Positions 1 through 6,199 of a stretch of DNA of 7,338 nt are shown here, piece by piece; position 1 is the stretch's first letter; each line of letters starts with the position of its first letter. Location of the stretch: NCBI GenBank assembly GCA_030150085.1, contig JASLGJ010000541.1:1-7338 (forward strand). The letters are read 5' to 3'. Source of the DNA: Candidatus Elarobacter sp. GTDB taxonomy: Bacteria; Vulcanimicrobiota; Vulcanimicrobiia; Vulcanimicrobiales; Vulcanimicrobiaceae. A program made the translations under genes and the position numbers. The notes beneath the pieces are model-generated. The model was not told the DNA's origin and did no database searches. It saw only the letters and a program-made list of their open reading frames with translations.

Positions 1-2627
1 GCGTCTCGGCCAACCGGCGCAACCCGCTCAACACCAACGTCTCGGCCGTGTCGACGATCGGCGCGGCGGCGGTCGCGGCCCAGGAGCCGCCCAAGCTGAC
101 CGACCTGGTGGCCGAGCTGCCCGGGGTCTCGCTGGACCGCGGCAACTCGACCCCCAACGCCTCGTTCGTGGTGCGCGGGGCGCGCATCGAGACGCGGGTC
201 GAGATCGACGGCCACCCGGTGGCCCAGGGCCAGTCCGGCACCTACAACCTGGGCTACGTCGCGGCGGCCGCCTTCGGCAGCATCGAGGTCACCAAGGGTC
301 CCGGCCTGTTCGGGCCCAACGCGGGCGAGTCGGCCTACGGCACGGTCAACCTGCGCACGCCCGACTTCGACACCCGCCGCACCTTCGGCGATTTCACCCA
401 AGGCTTCGACAGCAACGCCGGCTCCTACACCAAGGCCTTCGCCAACGCCAACTTCCTGGACGGCAAGCTCAACCTGATCGCGGGCAAGACGGTGTTCGGC
501 ACGCGCGGCGTGCAGTACGGCCAGCCCGGCTACCGCACCCCGGGCGTGCCGGTGACGGGCTACCCCGGCAGCGGCGGGCTGGTCAACTTCGTCAACACGC
601 TGTCCTCGGAGAACTTGCTGAACAGCGAGCTTGCGAAGCTGCGCTACAACTTCTCGAACACGACCTCGTTCGCGCTGGAGTACCTGGGCCTGCACGGCAC
701 GCAGTCGCCCCAGGGCGGCTCGTACAACACCTACTACGGCGACGTGACCGTGCCGCAGTGCGCGCCCTCGAGCGCGGCCCACGAGACGACCTGCGGGCGT
801 TACTCGCTCTACGACGCGCCCAACGCCCAGTACCTGATCGGGAAGACCATCCCGTCCACCGCGGCCTGGTTCGCCAACTCCGAAGTCCACTACAACGAGC
901 CCAACTTCATCGGCGAGTTCCGCACCGGGCGCGGCAACGACACCTTCCTGCTGCGCCCCTACGCGGCCACGATCACGCGCTACATCGACGGCTCGGGCGA
1001 GAGCCTGCAGGTCGGCAACGTGTCGGGCCTGACCGGCGAGGCGGCCTGGTACCTGGCCTCGGGCCCGGGCCAGTGCGGCCCGTCCTTCAACGCCGGCAAC
1101 CCCACCAGCGGCGCGCTCCCGACGGGCTACTGCTTCCAGGGCAACGGCAGCGGCAACGGCTATTCCGGCGGCCCGTACACGAACGCGAGCAACCCCTGCC
1201 CGGTGGTGAACCCGGCGGTCGCGATTCCCTCCAACGCCTGCTACATCGCCAAGACCGGCGTCACGACCAGCGGGCAGACGCAGTACGGGCGCCCGTTCAG
1301 CCAGCTCGAGTTCGACCGCCTGCACGGCGTCACGCTGGAGTACACCCACCCCTTCGGGGCCAACCAGCTCGACGCGACCTACGACTACAACAGCGACGAC
1401 ACGCTCTACTACTCGGGCGACACCACGCTGCCGCCGGCCGGCACCGCGACGACTCTGAGCAACACCGCGCTCTCGGTGCCGCCGACCTTCATCCGGCGCA
1501 ACTCGTTCTCGCTGGTCGGGCTGTTCAACCCCAGCGCGAAGCTGCAGATCGGGCTGGGCAACTACCTGACCAGCTGGCACGCCGACTACCAGCTCGAGGA
1601 TCCCGGCGCGATCGCCGCCTACACCGCCGCGCACTGCCCCGCCGCGCCCAACACCTGCGCGAGCGGCACGCCGCTGGCGCTGCTCAAGCAGTCGCGCAGC
1701 TACGACCACTACGACCCGCACCTGGGCATCACGTACCGCCTGGACCGCAACAGCGTGCTGCGCTTCTCCGCCGGCTCGGCGATCTCGACCCCGTACGCAA
1801 GCCAGATCTCGGGCCTGACCGTGCTCAGCAACACGATCACCAACAACTCCTACAACGTGACGGTGCGCAACACCGCGCTGCAGCCCGAGACCACGATGGC
1901 CTACGACCTGGGCGGCGACGCCCGCCTGCGCGACGGCGCGGTGCTGAGCGCGGACCTCTACTCCAACACGACCTTCGGCGCGTTCGCGAGCAACACGATC
2001 CCCTACACCGGGCCCAACCTCGGCACGCCGCCGGGCCAGCCGGTGTTCGCCAACACGACCGTCAACGCGGCCCAGTTCCGCGACTACGGCGTCGAGCTGG
2101 GGATCGCGAAGAATCCCCTGGTCGGGTTCGGCTACCGCGCCAGCGCCACGCTCCAGCGCGCGTTCTACACCGGCCTGGGGCGCGACATCTACCCCCTCAA
2201 TACCGGCAGCCAGACCAACACCAGCCAGCTCATCGACGGCAAGCAGGTCGACGGCACCCCGACCTACGTGCCGTTCGCGACCGGCTACGGCGAGATCAGC
2301 TACGCCGCCTCGCCGCAGCACCTGGTGCTGCTGGGGATGAAGTATTACGGCGCGAACAACGTCACCGCGGGCCCGGCCTACACGACCTTCAACGCCGCGG
2401 TCCGCTTCCCGCTGGCGCGCACGCTGCGCGCGCAGATCGCCGTCGACAACCTGTTCGACCTGCGCATCGGCACGCTCTCACCCGCCTACTCCAACGCCGG
2501 GCACGCCCAGATCACCGGCGGCTACAACGCCGCGGGGCAGTTCTTCTACAGCTCGCGGCTGCAGAATCTGCAGTCGATCGCGCCGCAGTCGTTCCGCTTC
2601 GAGATCGGCGTCCCGGTCAACCACTAG
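1..2627 (+). CDS. TonB-dependent outer-membrane receptor, 5' end missing
   Basis: The frame is open from position 3 to the TAG at 2625-2627, giving 874 residues with no start in view. A GTG at 48 exists, but the frame continues upstream without a stop, so the gene almost certainly begins outside the window. The first ~120 residues are the C-terminal part of a plug domain: LTDLVAELPGVSL, FVVRGARIETRVEIDG, then IEVTKGPGLFGPNAGESAYG and GTVNLRTP. The remaining ~750 residues alternate aromatic-rich strands with long Gly/Asn/Ser/Thr loops, as in a 22-strand barrel. A late segment, AVDNLFDLRIG, is typical of the receptor C-terminus. The last strand, SFRFEIGVPV, is followed by Asn-His rather than ending on the usual aromatic residue. 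Eight cysteines form four close pairs (fragment residues 253/264, 358/377, 399/413, 545/552), probably in surface loops. Such receptors import siderophores, cobalamin, metals or glycans using TonB-ExbBD energy. The substrate cannot be told here. Any signal peptide and TonB box lie upstream of the window. Confidence 0.93.
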   Translation, partial: VSANRRNPLNTNVSAVSTIGAAAVAAQEPPKLTDLVAELPGVSLDRGNSTPNASFVVRGARIETRVEIDGHPVAQGQSGTYNLGYVAAAAFGSIEVTKGPGLFGPNAGESAYGTVNLRTPDFDTRRTFGDFTQGFDSNAGSYTKAFANANFLDGKLNLIAGKTVFGTRGVQYGQPGYRTPGVPVTGYPGSGGLVNFVNTLSSENLLNSELAKLRYNFSNTTSFALEYLGLHGTQSPQGGSYNTYYGDVTVPQCAPSSAAHETTCGRYSLYDAPNAQYLIGKTIPSTAAWFANSEVHYNEPNFIGEFRTGRGNDTFLLRPYAATITRYIDGSGESLQVGNVSGLTGEAAWYLASGPGQCGPSFNAGNPTSGALPTGYCFQGNGSGNGYSGGPYTNASNPCPVVNPAVAIPSNACYIAKTGVTTSGQTQYGRPFSQLEFDRLHGVTLEYTHPFGANQLDATYDYNSDDTLYYSGDTTLPPAGTATTLSNTALSVPPTFIRRNSFSLVGLFNPSAKLQIGLGNYLTSWHADYQLEDPGAIAAYTAAHCPAAPNTCASGTPLALLKQSRSYDHYDPHLGITYRLDRNSVLRFSAGSAISTPYASQISGLTVLSNTITNNSYNVTVRNTALQPETTMAYDLGGDARLRDGAVLSADLYSNTTFGAFASNTIPYTGPNLGTPPGQPVFANTTVNAAQFRDYGVELGIAKNPLVGFGYRASATLQRAFYTGLGRDIYPLNTGSQTNTSQLIDGKQVDGTPTYVPFATGYGEISYAASPQHLVLLGMKYYGANNVTAGPAYTTFNAAVRFPLARTLRAQIAVDNLFDLRIGTLSPAYSNAGHAQITGGYNAAGQFFYSSRLQNLQSIAPQSFRFEIGVPVNH

Positions 2628-3337
2628 CGCGGCGCACGGTAAGGGTGCAGGCCGCACTCGGTCTTGGCGAAGCCGGCCCAGCGGCCGGCCCGCCCGTCCT
2701 CGCCCGGCGCGGGACGGCGCGTGCACGGCACGCAGCCGATGCTCGGGTAGCCCTCGGCGTGCAGCGCGTTCACCGGCACGCCGCGCTCGTTCACGTAGGC
2801 CCAGACCTCGGCGTCGCTCCAGTCGAACAGCGGGCTGACCTTGAGCCGCCCGCCGCCGTCGTCCTCGAACGGCTCGATCGCGGCCCGCGCGCTGGACTGG
2901 GCGCGCCGAATGCCGGTGAACCAGGCGTCGTAGCCCGCCAGGAAGGCGCGGTTGGGCGCGACCTTGCGCAGCGCGCAGCAGCGGTCGGGATCGCGCCCCC
3001 ACAGCTCGGCCCCGAAGGCACGCTCCTGCGCCGCGAGCGACAGCTCGGGCGGGACGGCCCGCGGCACGATGCCGTAGCGGCGCGCGACCCGCTCGACCAG
3101 CGCGTAGGTCTCGGGAAACAGCAGCCCGGTGTCGACGTAGTAGACCGGCAGCGCGGGCTCGATCCCCAGCGCCAGGTCGAGCAGCGCCATCCCCGAGGGC
3201 CCGCCGAACGAACACGCCAGCGCGATCCGGCCCGGATGGCGCGCCAGGGCTTCGCGCACGATGCGCTCGGCGGAGGCGACGCTCGCGCCGAGTTCGCGGC
3301 GCGGCGCCGCGACGGGGTCGGGATCGGCTGCACGCAC
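2624..3337 (-). CDS. cysH: Assimilatory APS reductase (thioredoxin-dependent, 4Fe-4S)
   Basis: The 237-residue cytoplasmic protein reduces adenylylsulfate to sulfite and AMP in sulfate assimilation. Visible motifs in order are a PP-loop-like nucleotide site SFGGPSG (43-49), YYVDTGLLFPET (66-77), CCALRKVAP (120-128), TGIRRAQSSAR (141-151), GCVPCTRRP (201-209) and the C-terminal ECGLH (227-231) with catalytic Cys228. The Cys-Cys (120/121) plus CxxC (202/205) set is the 4Fe-4S ligand pattern of APS reductases and plant-type enzymes. It is absent from the E. coli-type PAPS reductases, so APS is the likely substrate. The frame stays open up to 3508, but the extra N-terminal part would be encoded by a terminator hairpin and leader. 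I chose GTG at 3337 because AGGA lies 6 nt upstream and the resulting length fits the family. The stop overlaps that of the convergent receptor gene. No other sulfate-assimilation gene is in the window. Expression is probably controlled by the leader at 3338-3492. Confidence 0.93.
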   Translation of the reverse strand: MRAADPDPVAAPRRELGASVASAERIVREALARHPGRIALACSFGGPSGMALLDLALGIEPALPVYYVDTGLLFPETYALVERVARRYGIVPRAVPPELSLAAQERAFGAELWGRDPDRCCALRKVAPNRAFLAGYDAWFTGIRRAQSSARAAIEPFEDDGGGRLKVSPLFDWSDAEVWAYVNERGVPVNALHAEGYPSIGCVPCTRRPAPGEDGRAGRWAGFAKTECGLHPYRAPR

Positions 3338-3340
3338 GGG

Positions 3341-3347
3341 CTTTCCT
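3341..3347 (-). promoter_or_regulatory. cysH ribosome binding site
   Basis: AGGAAAG on the minus strand sits with its AGGA core 6 nt before the GTG at 3337. This decides the start: the longer in-frame reading upstream would run through the terminator. Confidence 0.65.
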
Positions 3348-3358
3348 ACCAAACAAGC

Positions 3359-3387
3359 AAAAAGAGCCTCGCCCTTCGGCGAAGCTC
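3359..3387 (-). terminator. Intrinsic terminator inside the cysH leader
   Basis: The minus strand reads GAGCTTCGCC, loop GAAG, GGCGAGGCTC, then TTTTT. All ten stem positions pair (one is G-T), and the T-run follows directly. It lies upstream of the cysH start and downstream of the cysH promoter, so it would end the cysH transcript early unless prevented from folding. That position suits a conditional attenuator. No other gene precedes it on this strand within the leader, so it is not simply the end of an upstream operon unless that gene is the small ORF. Confidence 0.8.
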
Positions 3388-3417
3388 CACATCGGATACG
3401 GCGACTCGGTCGCTGCG

Positions 3418-3489
3418 TCAGAGAATGGAAGACCGCCGGGACCGAAGGCCCGTGGGACACACCACCATGCGACAGCGGAGGGAGAACAT
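3418..3489 (-). CDS. Candidate cysteine-containing leader peptide of cysH (23 aa)
   Basis: The ORF begins ATG at 3489 and ends TGA at 3420-3418. The peptide starts MFSLRCRMVVCPTG and is rich in Arg and Ser after that. The inferred transcription start is only 3 nt before the ATG, so the message would be effectively leaderless, and accordingly no Shine-Dalgarno is seen. Both cysteine codons (6 and 11) are TGT, whereas the six protein genes of the window use TGC 21 times and TGT once by my count. Rare codons for the pathway end product at the start of a leader fit ribosome stalling when charged Cys-tRNA is low. An internal ATG at 3468 gives a 16-codon alternative with one Cys. It could be a chance ORF; the small size prevents any homology argument. 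Confidence 0.45.
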   Translation of the reverse strand: MFSLRCRMVVCPTGLRSRRSSIL

Positions 3490-3498
3490 CGTCCGCGC

Positions 3499-3528
3499 AC
3501 CATACCATCCGCCGGGCCGAACCGTCAA
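3499..3528 (-). promoter_or_regulatory. Sigma-70-type promoter for cysH
   Basis: On the minus strand, TTGACG (3528-3523) and TATGGT (3504-3499) are separated by 18 nt. The -35 matches the consensus at five of six positions and the -10 at four of six. Standard spacing puts the start at the A at 3492, three nucleotides before the ATG of the small ORF. It is the best promoter-like pair I found in the window and stands out in GC-rich surroundings. Confidence 0.65.
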
Positions 3529-3576
3529 GCCGCGCCCGCGCGGACCCGGCACGCCCGCCGGCGAACGCACGGCTCC

Positions 3577-4041
3577 GTGCCCAAAGCGAAGCACTGGCTC
3601 TTCAAGTCCGAGCCCGAGTCGTACGGGATCGACCACCTGGAGCGCGACGGGCGCACCGAGTGGTCCGGCGTGCGCAACTACCAGGCCCGCAACCTGATGC
3701 GCGACATGCGGGTCGGCGACCAAGCCTTCTTCTACCACTCCAACACCGCGCAGCCCGGCATCGCGGGCGTGTGCGAGGTCGTTGCCCTCGCCCACCCCGA
3801 CGCGACCCAGTTCGACCCGCGCAGCGACTACTACGACGAGAAGTCCCCACCCGACGACCCGCGCTGGTGGTGCGTCGACGTCGGCTTCGTGCGCCGCTTC
3901 CCGCGCCTGCTCCCGCTCGACGAGCTGCGCGCGATCCGCAAGCTCGAAGGCATGCTGCTCCTGCGCAAGGGCCAGCGGCTCTCCGTGCAGCCGGTCACCG
4001 CCGCCGAATGGAAGACGATCGAGAAGCTGGCCGCGCGCTGA
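3577..4041 (+). CDS. EVE-domain protein (THYN1-like)
   Basis: The 154-residue protein is essentially one EVE domain, a PUA-like fold that binds modified bases in nucleic acids. Family motifs are clear: HWLFKSEP (6-13), EWSGVRNYQARN (28-39), VGDQAFFYHSN (46-56), GIAGVCEV (61-68), HPD (73-75), DPRWWCVDV (94-102) and RLSVQPVT (134-141). Length and motif order match free-standing bacterial members and human thymocyte nuclear protein 1. The exact cellular role of these proteins is not established; links to DNA or RNA modification are known for relatives. The start is a GTG with no visible Shine-Dalgarno, but it lies just before the conserved WLFKSEP and no better start is available. It is divergent from cysH across a 239-bp gap and convergent with ppk1. 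Nothing in the context suggests a defence locus. Confidence 0.9.
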   Translation: MPKAKHWLFKSEPESYGIDHLERDGRTEWSGVRNYQARNLMRDMRVGDQAFFYHSNTAQPGIAGVCEVVALAHPDATQFDPRSDYYDEKSPPDDPRWWCVDVGFVRRFPRLLPLDELRAIRKLEGMLLLRKGQRLSVQPVTAAEWKTIEKLAAR

Positions 4042-4060
4042 GCTCGCGCGCGCGAGCTCA
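4039..4060. terminator. Perfect 22-bp palindrome between convergent genes, possible bidirectional terminator
   Basis: The half-site TGAGCTCGCGC is followed immediately by its exact reverse complement. The first three bases are the TGA stop of the EVE gene and the last three, read on the minus strand, are the TGA stop of ppk1. RNA from either strand could fold into a stem, but there is no T-run on either side and the centre leaves no natural loop. It may therefore be a weak or factor-assisted terminator, or simply a GC-rich palindrome. Confidence 0.45.
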
Positions 4061-6178
4061 CACCGCCTGGTAGCGCTTGAGCAGCACCTGCTGGGCGTCG
4101 ACCCGCGTTTCGCCGGGGAGGACGCCGCGGCGCTCGTAGCTGCCGTCGGAGTGCAGCACGCGGGTCTTCACGTTGTCGGCCAGCAGCACGTCGAGGATGT
4201 CGGTGCGGATCACGTCGGCGAGCACCGGGTCGAGCACCGGCACGACGGTCTCGACCCGGCGGTCGAGGTTGCGCCCCATCCAGTCCGCGCTGCCGATGTA
4301 GACCTCGCGCTCGCCGCCGTTCTCGAAGGCGTACATGCGCGAGTGCTCCAGGAAGCGGCCGACGATGCTGCGCACCCGGATCGTCTCGCTCACGCCCGGC
4401 ATGCCGGGACGCAGCACGCACATGCCGCGCACGATCAGGTCGATCGGCACGCCCGCGCGCGAGGCGGCGTAGAGCCGCTGCACGATCCCGGCGTCGCTGA
4501 TCGCGTTGAGCTTGGCCACGATCCCGCTCGGCCGGCCGGCCCGGGCGTGCTCGGTCTCGCGGTCGATCAGCTCCTCGAAGCCCGTGCGCAGGCTGGTCGG
4601 CGCGACCATCAGCTGCTCGTAGGTGTCGGCCTTGGAGAAGCCGGTCAGCGCGTTGAACAGCTGCGTCGCGTCGCTGCCCAGGTCGGCCCGGCACGTGAAC
4701 AGGCTCAGGTCGGTGTAGACGCGGGCCGTCTTGTCGTTGTAGTTGCCCGTCCCGAAGTGCATGTAGCGGCGAATGCCGTCGGGCTCGTTGCGCACGATCA
4801 GGGTCACCTTGGCGTGCGTCTTGAGGTTGGGCAGGCCGTAGATCACGTGCGCGCCGACGCGTTCGAGCTGGCGCGCCCAGTGGATGTTGTTCTCCTCGTC
4901 GAAGCGCGCCTTGAGCTCGATCAGCGCCGCGACCTGGGTGCCGTTCTCGGCCGCCTCGAGCAGCGCCGCGATCACCGGCGAGTTGCCGCTGGTGCGGTAC
5001 AGGGTCTGCTTGATCGCCAGCACGTCGGGGTCGTTGGCGGCCTGCTGCACGAACTGCACCACCGGGTCGAACGACTCGTAGGGGTGGTGGAGCAGCACGT
5101 CGCCCTCGCGGATCACCGCGAACATGTCGGTCTGCCCGTGCAGCCGCTTGGGGATCGAGGGCGTGAAGGGCGGGTCGTGCAGGTCCGGCTCGTCGACGTT
5201 GACCAGCGTCCACAGGTCGCTGGTGCCCATCATGCCGTCGATCGCGAAGCAGTCCGCGGGGTCGAGCTCGAGCGCTTCGAGCAGCTTGTCGCGCAGCGCG
5301 TCGGGCATCCCGGCCTCGATCTCCAGCCGCACCGGCTCGCCGAAGCGGCGCCGGCGCAGCTCGGACTCGATGGCCTGCAGCAGGTCGTCGGCCTCGTCCT
5401 CCTGGAGGTCGAGGTCGGCGTCGCGGGTGACCCGGAACGTGTAGGCCGCCTTGACCCGCATGCCGGGGAAGAGCGCCTCCAGGTTGTGCGCGATCAGGTC
5501 CTCGATCAGCACGAACCAGCGCTGGCCGGGCGGCGCGTCGAGCGGCACGAAGCGCGGCAGCGAGCCGGGCACCTTGACCCGCGCCAGCACCGGCGCGCCC
5601 TGCTCGGCCGCGCCCGGCTCGTCCAGCTCCACCGCCAGCGAGAGCGAGAGGTTCGAGATGTACGGGAAGGGGTGGCTCTTGTCGATCGCCAGCGGGGTCA
5701 GCACCGGGAAGACCCGCTCGTCGAAGTAGCGCCGCATGGCGCGCCTGGTCGCCGAGTCGAGCCGGTCGTAGCCCAGGATGCGGATGCCGTGCCGCTCCAG
5801 GGCCGGGAAGAGCTGGTTCTCCAGGCACTCGGTCATGCGGGCCAGCGAGCGGTTCACCCGCCGGCTGACCAGCCCGAGCTGCTGCTCGGGCAGCAGGCCG
5901 TCGTCGGAGCGCTTGTGGACCTCGGCCGCGGTCTGCTGCATCAGGCCGGCGATGCGGATCATGAAGAACTCGTCGAGGTTGGTCCCGTAGATCGCGATGA
6001 ACTTGAGCCGCTCGAGCAGCGGGTTGCGCTCGTCGAGCGCCTCCTCGAGCACGCGGTCGTTGAACTCCAGCCACGACAGCTCGCGGTTGAGGTAGAGCGA
6101 GGGGTCGTCCAGGGGGATCGCCGCCGCGGGCGATGTCGGCGGGCGGAGCTCGGAGCCGACTTGCGAACCTGCGGTCAT
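4058..6178 (-). CDS. ppk1: Polyphosphate kinase 1
   Basis: The 706-residue protein reversibly polymerises the gamma-phosphate of ATP into polyphosphate. The N-terminal domain starts with LYLNRELSWLEFNDRVLEEA (28-47) and carries FIAIYGTNLDEFFMIRIAGL (60-79). The catalytic C-terminal half has DVLLHHPYESFDPVVQF (360-376), AIKQTLYRTSGNSP (388-401), the His motif LKTHAK (452-457) and RRYMHFGTGNYNDKTARVYTD (470-490). It continues with GRFLEHSRMYAFENGG (607-622) and YIGSADWMGRNLDRRVE (627-643). His455 and His612 are 157 residues apart, exactly as the essential His435 and His592 of E. coli PPK, and His474 matches His454. Length fits the family (about 690-700). ATG at 6178 is preceded by GGGGAG at 3-nt spacing; the frame stays open further upstream, but that part is antisense to the transporter genes. 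The gene is divergent from the ABC operon and convergent with the EVE gene. Confidence 0.97.
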   Translation of the reverse strand: MTAGSQVGSELRPPTSPAAAIPLDDPSLYLNRELSWLEFNDRVLEEALDERNPLLERLKFIAIYGTNLDEFFMIRIAGLMQQTAAEVHKRSDDGLLPEQQLGLVSRRVNRSLARMTECLENQLFPALERHGIRILGYDRLDSATRRAMRRYFDERVFPVLTPLAIDKSHPFPYISNLSLSLAVELDEPGAAEQGAPVLARVKVPGSLPRFVPLDAPPGQRWFVLIEDLIAHNLEALFPGMRVKAAYTFRVTRDADLDLQEDEADDLLQAIESELRRRRFGEPVRLEIEAGMPDALRDKLLEALELDPADCFAIDGMMGTSDLWTLVNVDEPDLHDPPFTPSIPKRLHGQTDMFAVIREGDVLLHHPYESFDPVVQFVQQAANDPDVLAIKQTLYRTSGNSPVIAALLEAAENGTQVAALIELKARFDEENNIHWARQLERVGAHVIYGLPNLKTHAKVTLIVRNEPDGIRRYMHFGTGNYNDKTARVYTDLSLFTCRADLGSDATQLFNALTGFSKADTYEQLMVAPTSLRTGFEELIDRETEHARAGRPSGIVAKLNAISDAGIVQRLYAASRAGVPIDLIVRGMCVLRPGMPGVSETIRVRSIVGRFLEHSRMYAFENGGEREVYIGSADWMGRNLDRRVETVVPVLDPVLADVIRTDILDVLLADNVKTRVLHSDGSYERRGVLPGETRVDAQQVLLKRYQAV

Positions 6179-6199
6179 GGTCTCCCCGGGGTTCGGCGC
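6179..6199. promoter_or_regulatory. 21-bp divergent spacer with shared Shine-Dalgarno palindrome
   Basis: The start codons of ppk1 (minus) and the permease gene (plus) are separated by 21 bp. CCCCGGGG (6184-6191) is self-complementary, so each strand reads GGGG ahead of its own gene: GGGGAG 3 nt before the ppk1 ATG, and GGGG 8 nt before the permease GTG. There is no room for promoters here. They must lie inside the opposite gene, and the two 5' untranslated regions would overlap as antisense RNAs. I saw no convincing -35/-10 pair on either side. Confidence 0.55.

Larger units (their letters stand above)
3338..3492 (-). promoter_or_regulatory. cysH 5' leader with attenuator architecture
   Basis: This is the predicted untranslated leader of cysH, about 155 nt from the inferred transcription start (A at 3492) to the GTG start. 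In transcript order it holds a 23-codon ORF (3489-3418), a perfect short hairpin GCGAC-CGA-GTCGC (3413-3401), and a 10-bp terminator stem with five T's (3387-3359). The cysH ribosome binding site follows. The sequence CCTTCGG inside the small ORF (3448-3442) is exactly complementary to CCGAAGG at the top of the terminator (3379-3373), so an alternative antiterminator pairing is possible. I do not see the conserved SAM-I core (GGAGGGA with GGCAACC) or another riboswitch signature on this strand. Transcription attenuation by translation of the small ORF is my preferred reading; an unrecognised riboswitch is the alternative. Confidence 0.6.

Noticed and set aside
2672..2689. Perfect 7-bp hairpin GCCGGCC-CAGC-GGCCGGC downstream of the receptor stop
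   Set aside because: It lies inside the conserved 3' coding part of cysH and has no T-run. GC-rich coding sequence gives such stems by chance, so I do not call it a terminator.
3388..3492. SAM riboswitch in the cysH leader
   Set aside because: A GCGGAGGG string occurs only on the opposite strand, and the conserved core elements of SAM-I, such as GGCAACC, are missing. A covariance search would settle other riboswitch classes.
3338..3508. 57-codon N-terminal extension of CysH starting at 3508
   Set aside because: That start lies inside the predicted -10 region, the reading passes through an intrinsic terminator, and the extension resembles nothing in the APS reductase family.
758..3697. Very long plus-strand ORF (979 codons) overlapping the receptor and cysH
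   Set aside because: The translation is almost all Arg, Ala, Gly, Pro and Gln with no motifs. It is an out-of-frame shadow made possible by high GC content.
6161..6190. TTGCGA as a -35 box for the transporter operon
   Set aside because: No -10-like sequence occurs at 16-19 nt spacing.
3782..6199. Long plus-strand open frame running through ppk1 into the permease
   Set aside because: This part is antisense to ppk1 and has no family motifs. Only the stretch from GTG 6200 is recognisable protein.
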